DNA from: Pseudopithomyces maydicus
Taxonomy: Eukaryota; Ascomycota; Dothideomycetes; Pleosporales; Didymosphaeriaceae
Direction: 5' to 3'
NCBI GenBank assembly: GCA_026873275.1
Contig: JANTUC010000001.1
Span: 3,720,001-3,784,000, forward strand
DNA length: 64,000 nucleotides
The number at the start of each line of letters is the position of its first letter. Position 1 is the first letter of the stretch. Of this stretch, positions 53,967-64,000 are shown one piece after another. The position numbers and the translations under genes were made by a program. Under the pieces are notes generated by a model that saw only the letters and a list, made by a program, of their open reading frames with translations, had not been told where the DNA came from and did no database searches.

Positions 53967-56948
53967 TCAAACACTCGTGGAAGCAGTCGCGGTAGTAGAA
54001 GTTGTTGTTGCCTGAGCCTCCTCCACAACCGGTGTCAGAATTGGTTCTGCGTTCTTGGCTGGCGGAGAGGTGTTGGTCGGCAAGCTCGCATTGGATAGTG
54101 TCGGAGAGCTGGTTGATTGGGTAGGGTTGAGTGGAGGTGTTCCGGACGAATTTGACGTTTGCTGGGCCAGCTTCGCGCGCCGACTCGTATAATCACTCAG
54201 GCTAAGCTTCTTGCGTGCCGGACCAGGTGTAACGGCGCTGGTCACGGCAGGAGAAAAAGGGGATAGGGCAGCCGCAGTAACACCGGGTGAAACAGCATTC
54301 GTAGGTAATGCGCTGGTCGCAGAGACGAGGTTGGTGTCTGCCGAATTCGTGGGAATGATCAAGGTAGGGGGGTTTGCAGGTGTTTCCATGGCAGCCTCTG
54401 TAGGTTTGGATTCAGAAGCCGTAGGAGAGGTATCGGTATCCAATGGCGCAGTAGAAGATGTCCACGGCGGGGCGGGTGGTTGGATAGGAGTGTGCGAAGT
54501 TCCTGGGGAAAGTTCAACGCTGGCCGCATCAGGCATTGCCTCCATTTTAGGTGTAGAAGGCTTCGGTGTAGCTACAGCATCAACATCCTTCATTTCAACG
54601 TCAACTGAAGGAGCCGGAGCTGGCTCCTCTACCAGCGTCGATTCACTTGATTTTGTACCAGGCGCAGTATCGCTAGAGATATCCATAGCAACGGGTTCTT
54701 CCAGAGGAGCTGGTGGTGAAGTAGGCGAAGGTCTGCCCGAGGTTACATCTTTCAGAGCTGGAGAATTCATCTCCAGTTTCACCGATGCAGACCGTATGCG
54801 TTCTCTTTGTGTCTTTTCGTCTTGCGCCTGCTGGAGCAACCTGCGCTTGAACGACATTGGTGGTCGCATTGGCCTAGGCACCACTGCAGGTGTGGGCGTA
54901 TCTATTGTGCCGTTGTCACCGTCCGTTTGTGTAGAGCTATCCACATAAACGGGTTTGGGTTTTTGTAGTAAGCGCCCGTTCGCCCTCGCCGAGCCACCAG
55001 AAGTTTTTCGCGCGACGCCGAAGCTATGTTCTCGAGGATGTCGTGCGGAGGGTGACAGTTCGTTGTGCCCGAGTTGTTTCTGTAGTGTAGCGTTAGTCTC
55101 AGAAAGTGCTAGACGTGAGAGACGTCTTACAGAAGAGGAGAGGCTGGGCGTGTTCAGTGTCGACCCAGCACTGTTCCTCTTTCCCCGTTTTCCTTTGTGC
55201 TGCTCGTCATAGTCCATCTGCTCGAAAAGACGCTCCTGCTGTTGTAGCTTTCGTCGCTCGCGCTCGGACATCTTTCCGTTACCGTCATCCACGGAGAAAT
55301 GGGTCGCGGGAGTAATGTCTCGGCTGCTTGATTTATGCGAGCCTGATGTTGAGCGGCTGTCGCCGTTTTCATCGTCGTGCATATCGCGATGCATTGCCTC
55401 GCTTCCTGCACGGCTGTTCGTCGCATGCCCAGTACTCAATGGCGATACTTGCGTCTTCTTTGACTTCCGACTCTTGGTAGTTTTCGAGGGTTGAACGGGT
55501 TCCGAGTAGGTAGAAGCCGCAGTTCGAACACGTTCTAGCAGACACCCGTTGCCGGATAACTTGTCGCAAGCGCATCCACCAAAGTTTGCCAGTACGCATG
55601 CTACCCAAGGCTGAAGCTTCTTGAGACCATCCTTTTTAATTTCGCTGTTGGTCACAACCTTTACAAGTTGCTGCATTATTGGGGGGCTGATGCTCCAGGC
55701 GACAGTGAGCTCCTCGCCCGGTTCGATGTCGCGAGTTGCAACAAAACAAAAGTGAGCACCGCTCTCAGAGCCCTGCGTCAAGATCTTCATTTCCATGTTA
55801 GGATTGCAACTCCTCCTAGCGTACCTCAGCAAGGTGCCCTCATGGCGAGTGTCGAGGTATATGGGGAAATGTGGGGGAAAGAAAACAAATGGTTCGGGGT
55901 GTTGCAGCAGTTGCCAGCGGTTCGCAGGGTCAGCATAGTAATCCTCCTTTCTGCCGATGCGACCTTTCAACTCGCCGATCAAACCGTCTTGGGCGACGGG
56001 TGTCTCGACGGTGATAAAATGCCATTGAGGGTGCAGTCCGTGAGCTCTGGTGCCAGGATCTTCCTCTGACTGCTTGGTCAGAACCGGTGCCAGTGAACTC
56101 TCCAGGTCCTCAATAGACTGGTCGATGCGCTGGAAAACATCCCCTGGAGTCTTGCCTTCTGTAGCCTCGGCAAGCGCGTCACGGTCGCTGAGCCACAATG
56201 CAATATCGTTCGCTACTCGAAGATCAGTGAAGGAGTTTGTTTCGGTCGAAGGCGGTTCGGGCTGTCGGTACAGGTTCATAAACTCTAGAGAAAACTCCTC
56301 GATCGGGCCTTCTGGTTGCACAGGCGACTTGACAGGGCTGTGTCCATTGAGCAGAACAGAGCCACCTCGTTTCCGAGATGCAGGCGCTAGGGCTGGTGCT
56401 TGACTGATAACGCTCGTCGATGTTGACGGTCGGTGGCTTGTTTTGGCACGTTTAGCAGGCGGGGGTAGGTCGCGCGGGCTCCCGCTTTTGCGGTCGGGAT
56501 TATAGTGAAGGTCGTTATTTGACTGGATGGCCCAGCCGTTGGGTTGCACCGTGCCAAGAGGGTCTTTTTGTCTCTTCTTATGGCTCTTTGTTGTGGTCCG
56601 AGGCCGACCCTTGCTGCGCTCGCCGATATTGTGGAGTTCTCGACGTTGCCGCTGCTTTTCGACGGCGCTCTTGCGATCGACAGGTCTCGGGAGACAGTCC
56701 ACGCATTCGTGAACGTCGGGAACGTGGCTGGCGCTTTCGTAGTAACACACAATGTGTTGCCACGTATCGCACTTTTCGCACAGCACAGTGTTCCCGTCAT
56801 CGTCCGAGTAGCCGCAGATGCACTTGATCGTCGAGGACTCTTCCTCCTCAACAGGCGAGCCGTTGGCGAAGGCAGGAGGTGGACCGTAGAGGGCGACGGA
56901 AGCCGGCTGATGATCAGCGTGCGCCTTGATCGACGACACGTCTGTCAT
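53967..56948 (-). CDS. SET3: Set3-type PHD finger and SET domain protein
   Basis: An intronless 993-residue homologue of yeast Set3/Set4 and animal MLL5. The PHD finger lies at about residues 43-86 (CICGYSDDDGNTVLCEKCD, WQH, C-x2-C end) and should read methylated histone H3 lysine 4. The SET domain occupies about residues 290-425, with GRIGRKEDYYADPANRW, YARRSCNPNMEMK and EPGEELTVAWS. SET domains of this subfamily usually lack methyltransferase activity and the protein scaffolds the Set3C deacetylase complex; here too it is probably catalytically inert, though I cannot confirm this from sequence alone. The cysteine-containing stretch after SET (CACDKLSGNGC) is present. The last ~450 residues are Ser/Thr/Pro-rich and disordered. 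The start is the ATG at 56948. It is transcribed divergently from the esterase. Confidence 0.92.
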   Translation of the reverse strand: MTDVSSIKAHADHQPASVALYGPPPAFANGSPVEEEESSTIKCICGYSDDDGNTVLCEKCDTWQHIVCYYESASHVPDVHECVDCLPRPVDRKSAVEKQRQRRELHNIGERSKGRPRTTTKSHKKRQKDPLGTVQPNGWAIQSNNDLHYNPDRKSGSPRDLPPPAKRAKTSHRPSTSTSVISQAPALAPASRKRGGSVLLNGHSPVKSPVQPEGPIEEFSLEFMNLYRQPEPPSTETNSFTDLRVANDIALWLSDRDALAEATEGKTPGDVFQRIDQSIEDLESSLAPVLTKQSEEDPGTRAHGLHPQWHFITVETPVAQDGLIGELKGRIGRKEDYYADPANRWQLLQHPEPFVFFPPHFPIYLDTRHEGTLLRYARRSCNPNMEMKILTQGSESGAHFCFVATRDIEPGEELTVAWSISPPIMQQLVKVVTNSEIKKDGLKKLQPWVACVLANFGGCACDKLSGNGCLLERVRTAASTYSEPVQPSKTTKSRKSKKTQVSPLSTGHATNSRAGSEAMHRDMHDDENGDSRSTSGSHKSSSRDITPATHFSVDDGNGKMSERERRKLQQQERLFEQMDYDEQHKGKRGKRNSAGSTLNTPSLSSSVRRLSRLALSETNATLQKQLGHNELSPSARHPREHSFGVARKTSGGSARANGRLLQKPKPVYVDSSTQTDGDNGTIDTPTPAVVPRPMRPPMSFKRRLLQQAQDEKTQRERIRSASVKLEMNSPALKDVTSGRPSPTSPPAPLEEPVAMDISSDTAPGTKSSESTLVEEPAPAPSVDVEMKDVDAVATPKPSTPKMEAMPDAASVELSPGTSHTPIQPPAPPWTSSTAPLDTDTSPTASESKPTEAAMETPANPPTLIIPTNSADTNLVSATSALPTNAVSPGVTAAALSPFSPAVTSAVTPGPARKKLSLSDYTSRRAKLAQQTSNSSGTPPLNPTQSTSSPTLSNASLPTNTSPPAKNAEPILTPVVEEAQATTTSTTATASTSV

Positions 56949-58833
56949 AATCCGGCCGTCGCACGATGGAGAGGTTGTGTTCTTCTGGGAGGCTCAGTCT
57001 CTGGGTGCCTTGGATCGCATGACGCCCGACGCGCGCACGACGGGAGCAGAGCAGACGACGCCTTGGTGAGACGAGTCCAACGATCGATATCGGCAAGCCG
57101 GATGGTTCCTGCGAAGAGTTAGGTCGCTCTTGTGACCCTGCGGCTCAGGAGAAGAAGCTTTCGTGGCCAGTGGTGGCACGGACAGCGCTGAGAGGGAGGC
57201 AGCGATAAGGGCAGGACGGCGTGGAGAGACGCACAGGAGCGGGCTGTATGGCTGTATGCACGCGGAAGGGCTGGCGAGGTCGAGGGAGGCGGGATGGTCG
57301 GGTGCGCCGAGTGTGGGAGGGTGAGAGGGGAGGAATGGACGGAGAGGCGGGCCTTTCGGGGCGCTGGGCGAGGCTAACAAAGGAGATGGCGCGCGCGCAA
57401 CGAAAGCGGACGGCAGTCGACGGCTGTGTGGCGCTGCACCGCTCTCTCGCGTGTCGGCAGCGGATGGGCAGGAAGGAGAGCGTGTCAATGTGCTGTGAGA
57501 GTCACAGAGGCGGAGGACCTCCAGCGCAGTTCAATGAGAATAAGGGCTAAACCGAGAGTGGGCTTAGGTTGAGCGCTTGGACCACGCAGCTTTTCTTGGG
57601 AAAGCATCGGATCGCTGCAGAGGCCTCGCTGGCGAAAGGGGAGGCGGAAGGGAATGGCGAGTGCGGCGCGGACCAATGGGGCGCGCTGCCCGGCGGCCTT
57701 GCGGCTGCATCTGCGGTGAGGGCCTCCATGGACGATGGAGGGCGTCGCTGGAGGGTTACTGTAGAAGACGCGAGATGCAGACCTCGCAGACTCGGTCGGG
57801 GCTTTCAGGTGTGATGAGACGAGACACGGCAACGTTTAGCAGAGCGGCCAATCAGCGCACAGGCGCACCTTCGCCAGCATGGGTCCGTGGCCCGAGAGGG
57901 ACTAGCGCGCGTCAGCGGGCCAGGATTGGAGACGTGGATCCAGTTCGCGGCGGCTGCTTCACGGCCCATTTTTCTATTTTACCCACGCCGCGCGTCGGAC
58001 AGTCGAGATGAGGGGGGAGGGGGCGTCGAGCAGAGTTGAGCCGCAGGACGGGCTGGAAGGTGCAGCCTCGCGCAACGTGGCCGCAGGCAGCAGCGACCAA
58101 CAACAAAAACAAAGCTCCGGGACGAGAAGGAGCCACCTGCGCCTGGCGCCTGCCTGCCTCGGTCGCGGCATTTCCCCCTCGCACCAGCCAGTCGCGCCTG
58201 CCTGCGCTGCTGTGCCGGTATGCACTCCGCCCCGCTCCGGCTTTGAAACCACGCCGCCTGCTGCACGCCAGCAACGCTCCGACCGCGATGACTTCATCTC
58301 GGGCCTGTCTGCCTCCACGTCGCGCCTCCCGGGACAAACAACTGCCGCGACCGACATCACTCCCACTCCCACTCCCACTCCCATCCACGCGTCCCACGGG
58401 TTCGCGACCTCTTGTAGATCTACAGCCACCGGGCGCGCACCTACCGTCCGTGCTGGGTAACCGCACATACGCCCTCGTGTATTCCATCGTCCTCCCCACG
58501 TTTACGCATCCATCCGCCTAGGTACCTGTCCCTCAGCCTCAACGACCCAGGCCAGATGATGCAATGCCGGTTCAGTGTGCCGAGCCTCACCTCCACCCTT
58601 TTCCCCATCCCCATCCTATGTCGATCTTGGACCCAGTTGTCTGTTCCGTGGTGCCCGACCGCCGGGCCCCTCACCTATTCAACCGCTATAGACACTAGAG
58701 CCTCAATATATCCCACGAATGAGACCAACAAGGACCGCTCCGCAGCGGCCAGAACAATCTGCTCGTAGTTTCGTAAATAGGCGTCGTGGGGCTGCATTTC
58801 GCTCGAATCCTCTCTCCTCGGCCGGCATTCGCA
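56949..58833. promoter_or_regulatory. divergent promoter region, Set3-like / esterase
   Basis: 1.9 kb between diverging starts. It contains GC-rich overlapping frames without family resemblance, a (CCCACT)n tract near 58359-58383 and several CCAAT/ATTGG boxes (57674, 57850). Probably long 5' leaders; no gene is supported. Confidence 0.45.
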
Positions 58834-60985
58834 ATGATCCCTCTCGCCGGGCTGGCCTGTTGGCTGGCTGTTCTGTTACTACCCAATCGCGCCCTTTCCG
58901 TGTCCAGCCCGCAGTCCATTCGAAGTGACCTGAGCATCCTCACTCATAACGACCTGTACGGTCTGTAACAACTTGTCCGTCCATCTTTGGATGGCATTGG
59001 GTTTGCAGCACTAGGACGCCCAAGGGACCCTAGCTGTGCCCAGACTTCTTGCAACTAACCTTTCGACCAGGTAACGCGAGCACCCGACAAGGTGCGGCCA
59101 TCGTGTTAAGCGCCCCTAAGTCAAAGTCGAGTGCTCAGGTTAGCTGTGAGGCACTGCAGGAGACGCTGTGGAACCCAGAGAGCCATACGGGGCTCGAATT
59201 TTTGCGTTACCTGAACTACGACAAACGTTCCGATGCGGTTGAACGGTATTGGGTCGGGAGCGGGAGTAATTCAACCACCTGCAGGGCGATAACGGCCCTC
59301 GGCGAAATCACCACTGTACCGTGTGACAGAAGGCTGCCAGCCCTGTGCTCACAGTCTGCGCCTTTAAGTTCCACGTCGAATGCTGACAACGGTCTCCAGT
59401 GGCAGACCACTGTGAAGACTGGCAAAGCATCGATTGTAGGATACCGTGACAAGCTTTCCTTTCGCTTCCTTGGACTACAATATGCATCCTTTCCTGATCG
59501 GTTCACATACTCCGCATACCAAGCTCCCCGTGGCAATGTTTCCGCGTTAGCATACGGTCCAGGATGTATACAGCAAGGCTGCACCACCCCGAAGTGTAGC
59601 GAACAGTGTTTGTACCTAAACATCTGGACACCGTACCTCCCGTCTAAACATGGATCGTCTAAGAAAGCCGTCATGCTCTGGATCCACGGAGGCGGATTTG
59701 TCTCAGGCTACGGCTCTGACACTACGTTCGATGGTGGGAACATGGCTTCTCGTGGGGATGTCGTAGTGGTCTCTATCAATTATCGTCTCTCTACACTTGG
59801 ATTTTTGGCTCTGGATAACACGACCTTGCGTGGAAATTACTGGTTGTCCGACCAGATCGCAGCGTTGGAGTGGGTGCAAAATCACATTGAGGATTTCGGC
59901 GGTGATAAAAGCCGAGTGACTGTATTTGGACAGAGTGCAGGTGCCGCATCAGTCAGGGCGTTGTTGGCGTCGCCACCTGCCCATGGAAAATTCTCGAGGG
60001 CAATCTTGCAGTCATGCCCAGGGGGATAGGCTATGCTGAATCGTTCTCACAGTATTCCAGTTTAGCGGATGCCCTGAATACTACCCAAGGAATAGCCAAG
60101 GAGAAGAACTGTACGCAGCAGGACGAACCCACACTCGTTGCATGTCTGAGAGCGCTTGATCCCGCCAAACTTGTTGCAGGAGGGGTGGCCACCAGTCCAG
60201 TCGTAGACGGCACATACCTGACTTCTCCTGAACTTCGCTTAGACGGTTCAGGGCCTTCACTCGATGTCGCAGTCATGGTCGGTACCATGCAAGACGACGG
60301 CGACCCCTTTACCTCGTTTTCGCAAAACTCAACTCCCTCACAGGCACTCCAAAATCAAGGCTACGATGCCGACGCCATCCTAGGCTCCAGCCTCTTCCCT
60401 CTCCCACAATCAGCAAACACCACCCTGGACATCTTCAACCTCACTTCACGCGTCTCCACAGACGCACAATTCCGCTGCCTTGCCGAATCCACTGCCTTTA
60501 CTGCAACCAAGAACCACGTCTTCCCCGTCGTGTACTTTTACGAAATCGACCGCGGTCTACAGCTCATCGAATGGAGCCCGAATCCGCCCACGTGCGAGGC
60601 CCCAAAGACGGCAGAGCATCCCCTTGGAGACCCCAGCCTTCCATATTACAAGTGCCACAGTGGTGAGCTGTATTACGTGTTTGGTACGGCGATACGGCAG
60701 GGGCGCCAGCCAAGAGACCAGGAGGACGTGCCGTTCAGCCAATATCTGCTCGATAGCTGGACGGCGTTTGCAAGGACGACGGATCCGAATCCTGAGCTGA
60801 GGTTTCTCGGGGCGAGGGGCTATGCGAATACCTCGGCGGTGGTGGAGAGGGTGGCGCCGTGGAAACCGGTGAGTGCGAGGGATCCTGAGGTCAGGGTGTT
60901 GGATGTTCAGCCGAGGGATGAGAAGTTCAGGGAGCGGGAGCAGTGCGAGGTGCTTGGGTTACCGCTGGACTACTACGATGGTTAG
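58834..60985 (+). CDS. secreted type-B carboxylesterase, one base missing
   Basis: About 680 residues if one base is restored. Exon 1 (58834-58960) encodes a signal peptide (MIPLAGLACWLAVLLLPNRALS). A 110 nt intron with a CTAAC branch follows, then exon 2 (59071-60985). A ~110-residue cysteine-containing extension (ASTRQGAAIVL, SCEALQETLW, CDRRLPALCSQSAP) precedes the alpha/beta-hydrolase fold, as in some other fungal esterases. Hydrolase motifs are LSFRFLGLQYA, EQCLYLNIWTP, LWIHGGGFVSGYG (oxyanion hole), FGQSAGAASVRALL (nucleophile Ser in GQSAG) and CHSGELYYVFG (catalytic His). The frame breaks at about 60014-60027, just after AILQSCPGG: the stop there disappears if the run of five G is six. 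Without that base the protein ends just past the nucleophile and loses the His. Confidence 0.82.
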
Positions 60986-61295
60986 GATTGGTCGAGATGA
61001 GCGCGGGTCGTAATACGCGTGGGGTCACGGGCGGGCGTTGTGCCGAAGGCCCTGACCGTGTCGTCGTAAAAATACATGATGTAGTGTGTATTCGGCCACT
61101 CATGTAAGAGCGTAGTGCCGAGGTATAAATTTACTCAAGTCAGTCTCCGCAAACAGCGTCCATGTTAAGCCAATATCGACAATGAATACCCGACCCGCGG
61201 GGGTTCAACCCTTCACACGTGCACGGCGGGAGCCCATGAGCTCAAGCCAGCGCCCTCATCACACGCAAAGACATCTCATCTCACCTCACCTCACC
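60986..61295. other. convergent 3' flanks
   Basis: 310 bp between the esterase stop and the methyltransferase stop, with a CTCAC repeat at about 61278-61303. No gene is seen. Confidence 0.5.
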
Positions 61296-62655
61296 TCACC
61301 TCACCACCCCAACATGCACAATAAACCCAGACCCCTCCCTCAACCCCTCATCCAACAGCCCATCCGGAACCTGCCACACGTGAAACCGCTCATGAAAACT
61401 CCGCAACCACGCCTCAAACACGTCGTGCGAGCGCAGCTGCTGAGCCACAAGACACACCGTCGGTCTGTCGGAAGTGGCATCCCGCAGCTTGCACAGCTGC
61501 GCACACGTGCTGTTCAGCGGCTCGATCAGGCTCTCGTTGTAGATGCAGTCGCACGCGATGAGCAGGTCGAGCCCCGCGCCCTCGACCAGCCCGACGTGCG
61601 AGGGGAGCCAGGACACTGAGTCGCGCTCCCAGTCGAGCTCGAGGGTTAGGACGCGCGGTGCGGATGGGGTTTCGTGGGTGGGAGGGGGCTTTTTCTTGGA
61701 TCGGGGCTTTTTGTTGGCGTTACTGCCAGCGCCTCCGTTACCACCACTTTTGCTACTACCGTTCCCACTGCCACTTCTACCAGCACCAGAGGAAGAAGAA
61801 GAAGAAGAAGGCAAGTTCCCCTCAATGTTCTGCCGAAGCAGCTTGAGCACGTAGTCCTGGTCCGTCGCGATGTACAGCGCGATGTGGGGGGCTAGCAGGG
61901 AGGCGACGACGCCGGAGATGCCGGCGCCGAGCTCGAGGGCGGTGGTGGAGGGGGTGAGGATGGAGAGGTGGGTGAGGAAGTTGGGGGTCGTGAGCCACGA
62001 GGCGAGGTGGGGGGTTACTTTCCAGAGGACTGGGGAGGGAGAGGGGATGTTAGCGGGGGGCTGGATGGATGGAGACTGGACTGGCGTGTGGGATGAGATG
62101 GGATGGATGGGGGTGGGTGGGGTAGGGGGTAGGGAGAGTAAGGTAGAGATGTATAGGGTAGAGAGAGATAGGAATAGACAGGGTAGAGAATGACAGAGTA
62201 GAGGTGGATAGAGATGGACAAGGTCGAGATGGACAGGGCAGAGAAAGACAGAGTAGAGATGGATAGAGATGAACAGGGCAGAGAAAGACTAGGCAGAGCA
62301 AGACTGAATAGCAGAGCAGACGGACCTGCTCCTGTGGTGCCTTCCTTACGGTTCGACGTGAGGAGGCCGCGCGACTGCCGGATGGTGATGTCTCTGCCGC
62401 CTACGGTGATGTCGACCTCGGCAGCCTGGGCGTCGATGAAGCCTAGCGACTGAGACGGAATACTTTGCGAGAAGACGACAAAGGCCTCTGGTGGTGGCAG
62501 CACGTATTAGAATGGGAGTCTGATGGCGAATCGCAGCGAGAGGAAGACACGAGGGACCGAGGAGGATGGCGGACGTGGATTGGCTGCGAGGCATGCTTAC
62601 CTTCTTCGGGGTCGGTCACGGGGTCACCAAGGAGGGCAGTAAGGTCATGCAGCAT
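61296..62655 (-). CDS. RKM5: ribosomal protein lysine methyltransferase, Rkm5-like
   Basis: 316 residues from exons 62655-62601, 62487-62326 and 62029-61296 (951 nt). A class-I AdoMet methyltransferase of the Methyltransf_16 group; yeast Rkm5 methylates ribosomal protein L1. Visible blocks are MLHDLTALLGDPVTDPEEEA, VFSQSIPSQSLGFIDAQAAE, RDITIRQSRGLLTSNRKEGT, GAVLWKVTPHLASWL, LELGAGISGVVASLLAPHIA (AdoMet glycine loop), YIATDQDYVLKLLRQNI (acidic residue after strand 2) and LLIACDCIYNESLIEPL (post-II motif DC-x-Y). A low-complexity SSSSSSSGAGRSGSG...KKPRSKKKPP insertion splits the Rossmann fold, as in other fungal members. Intron 2 is 296 nt and filled with a GACAGAG-type minisatellite. The gene is divergent from the acyl-CoA synthetase. 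Confidence 0.9.
62090..62310. repeat. degenerate minisatellite inside RKM5-like intron 2
   Basis: Repeated units such as GACAGAGTAGAGATGGATAG, with GACAGGGCAGAGAAAGAC variants, in tandem through most of the intron. Confidence 0.8.
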
Positions 62656-63180
62656 GGTGGCGGAGGGATGCTTTCTCGGCGTGGAGCAGCGTCCCTGCGG
62701 ATGCAGTGAATTGGAGACTCAGCCGAGGGGCGGGCGTCTTGGAAGGTCTCGCGTGGGCTTGGCGGGAAATGCGCTGTGCGGAGAGCCTGGAGGGCTGCGC
62801 CTGCGACGACGTGGACAAACGCAGGCTCCAGGCAGGACTCACGAAGCAGGGCGCATATGGCACCGGGCCAGATTTCTGGTCCACGATCCTCTGGCGATCA
62901 GCAAATGCACAGCGGTGACTAGAGGTCTAGTCCCGCCGGCGTGGTGACTGCGTCATCCGGCTGTCGCCCAGGAGCTTGGACCCTCGCCCGTTCACCACAA
63001 TACGCCCCAACACATTATATACATACACTCTTGCTCGACTCCCACCTCCCCCAACGCGTTCCGCTGGCGGCTCTCCAGACACGTTTCCTGCTCGCTGTAC
63101 TTGCCCTGTCTGCCGTCCCCCTCGCAGTATATCTCCATCCCTCCCTTGCCCCCGCACACATTCACAGGGCCGCCACCACC
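62656..63180. promoter_or_regulatory. divergent promoter, Rkm5-like / acyl-CoA synthetase
   Basis: 525 bp between diverging start codons. A TATATA stretch lies at about 63017-63024, 160 bp upstream of the synthetase start. The frame is open upstream of 63181, but the extra residues do not resemble the family. Confidence 0.5.
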
Positions 63181-64000
63181 ATGCCGCGCGACCTGAAGAA
63201 GCTCATGCCTCAGGCGCGCTCCGAGGTGCACCATGCCGTCGCCGTGGATGTGCCCGGCGTCACCAAGGTTGACGGCGAGACCATCCCCAAGCGCAATGCG
63301 AAGGCTGCCGATGGGCTGCTCATGACCCCCAACGACGACATCAAGACGCTCCACGACATTTTGCGCTACTCGTCGGCCAAGTTTGGCAATGCAAAGGCCG
63401 TCGGCACCCGCAAGGTCATCAACGTGCACGAAGAGACGAAGAAGATCAAGAAGATGGTCGACGGCAAGGAGCAGGAGGTGGACAAGAAGTGGCAGTACTT
63501 CGAGCTCAGCCCGTACGAGTGGAAGAGCTTTGTCGAGTTCGAGCAGCTGTGTCTGAACGTCGGCGCCGCCCTGAAAGAGCTGGGCTTTGGTCCCAGCGAC
63601 CGCATCCACCTGTTCGGCGCCACGAGCATGCAATGGCTCGGCTCGGCACACGGTGAGTCCTTATCGTCTCCTGTGCTGCTGCCCACGCTAACCTCCACGT
63701 AGGTGCCTTCTCACAGTCGATGAGCATCGTCACCGCATACGATACGCTCGGCGAGGAGGGCCTCAAGCACTCGATGCTTCAGACCAAGGCCAAGGTCATG
63801 TTCACAGACCCGCATCTGCTCCCCAAGCTCGTGAACCCCTTCAAGGAGGCACAGGATATCAAGGTCGTTGTCTACAGCACCAAGGACAAGGCTGAGCTCA
63901 AGCACATCGAGGCGCTTACCACCGCGCACCCGCACTTGAAGGTCATCAGCTTTGACGATCTGGTGACGCTCGGAAAGGACCACCCGGCCGACCCTATTCC
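63181..64000 (+). CDS. long-chain acyl-CoA synthetase, 5' part (runs off window)
   Basis: The N-terminal ~255 residues of an ATP-dependent fatty acid:CoA ligase of the fungal Faa1/Faa4 type. Exons are 63181-63652 and 63703 onward; the 50 nt intron has a GCTAAC branch and falls in SAHG/AFSQS. Recognisable blocks are MPRDLKKLMPQARSEVHHAV, a DILRYSSAKFGNAKAVGTRK stretch, WQYFELSPYEWKSFVEFEQ, GFGPSDRIHLFGATSMQWL and SMSIVTAYDTLGEEGLKHSM, the standard A1/A2 region before the AMP-binding motif. The AMP-binding and C-terminal domains lie beyond the window. The enzyme activates long-chain fatty acids for beta-oxidation and lipid synthesis. The start is chosen at 63181 because it is the first ATG that begins the conserved sequence. 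Confidence 0.93.

Noticed and set aside
61195..61225. tRNA T-arm-like GGGGGTTCAACCC
   Set aside because: The loop length is wrong and no acceptor or anticodon stem can be formed around it.

Overview
The window is nuclear DNA of a filamentous ascomycete (Pezizomycotina). The fungal class is not proven; Dothideomycetes is my guess. The evidence is: many 39-150 nt introns with GT..AG ends and CTAAC/CTGAC-like branch sites; fungus-specific families (Zn(II)2Cys6 factor, STAND/NACHT NTPase with C2H2 fingers, GH125 and AA7 enzymes, Set3-type PHD-SET protein); and AT-rich degenerate repeat islands plus a C-to-T-inactivated gene, both suggesting repeat-induced point mutation (RIP). I placed exon boundaries by hand; where I give exon sums, they are divisible by three unless a frame break is stated.

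Layout. 1-33 kb is ordinary housekeeping sequence with long non-coding spacers rich in microsatellites: NIPA-type Mg transporter (-), acidic repeat protein (-), delta-COP (+), glycogen-binding-like-domain protein (-), GH125 mannosidase (-), Zn2Cys6 factor (+), small membrane protein (-), a very large RhoGEF-like protein (-) and an EBP/EXPERA sterol-isomerase-like protein (-). 33.2-53.2 kb is the accessory part: a ~2.6 kb array of degenerate ~210 bp units built on paired GCTCAGC motifs, a Snf2-RING helicase (-) divergent from a NACHT-C2H2 protein (+), AT-rich repeat islands, an AA7 FAD oxidase (+), an SDR (+) and a membrane-protein pseudogene (-). 53.9-64 kb returns to housekeeping genes: Set3 homologue (-), type-B carboxylesterase (+), Rkm5-like methyltransferase (-) and the 5' part of a long-chain acyl-CoA synthetase (+).

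The most unusual object is the paired-motif array at 33.48-36.1 kb, with flipped satellite copies to 37.5 kb beside the Snf2 helicase. Its motifs are conserved while the rest of each unit has diverged, as expected of a protein-binding array. Second, five genes each need one single-base frame correction, at least four of them at or near short homopolymers. This is either an assembly-error signature or real gene decay and should be settled before the proteins are trusted.
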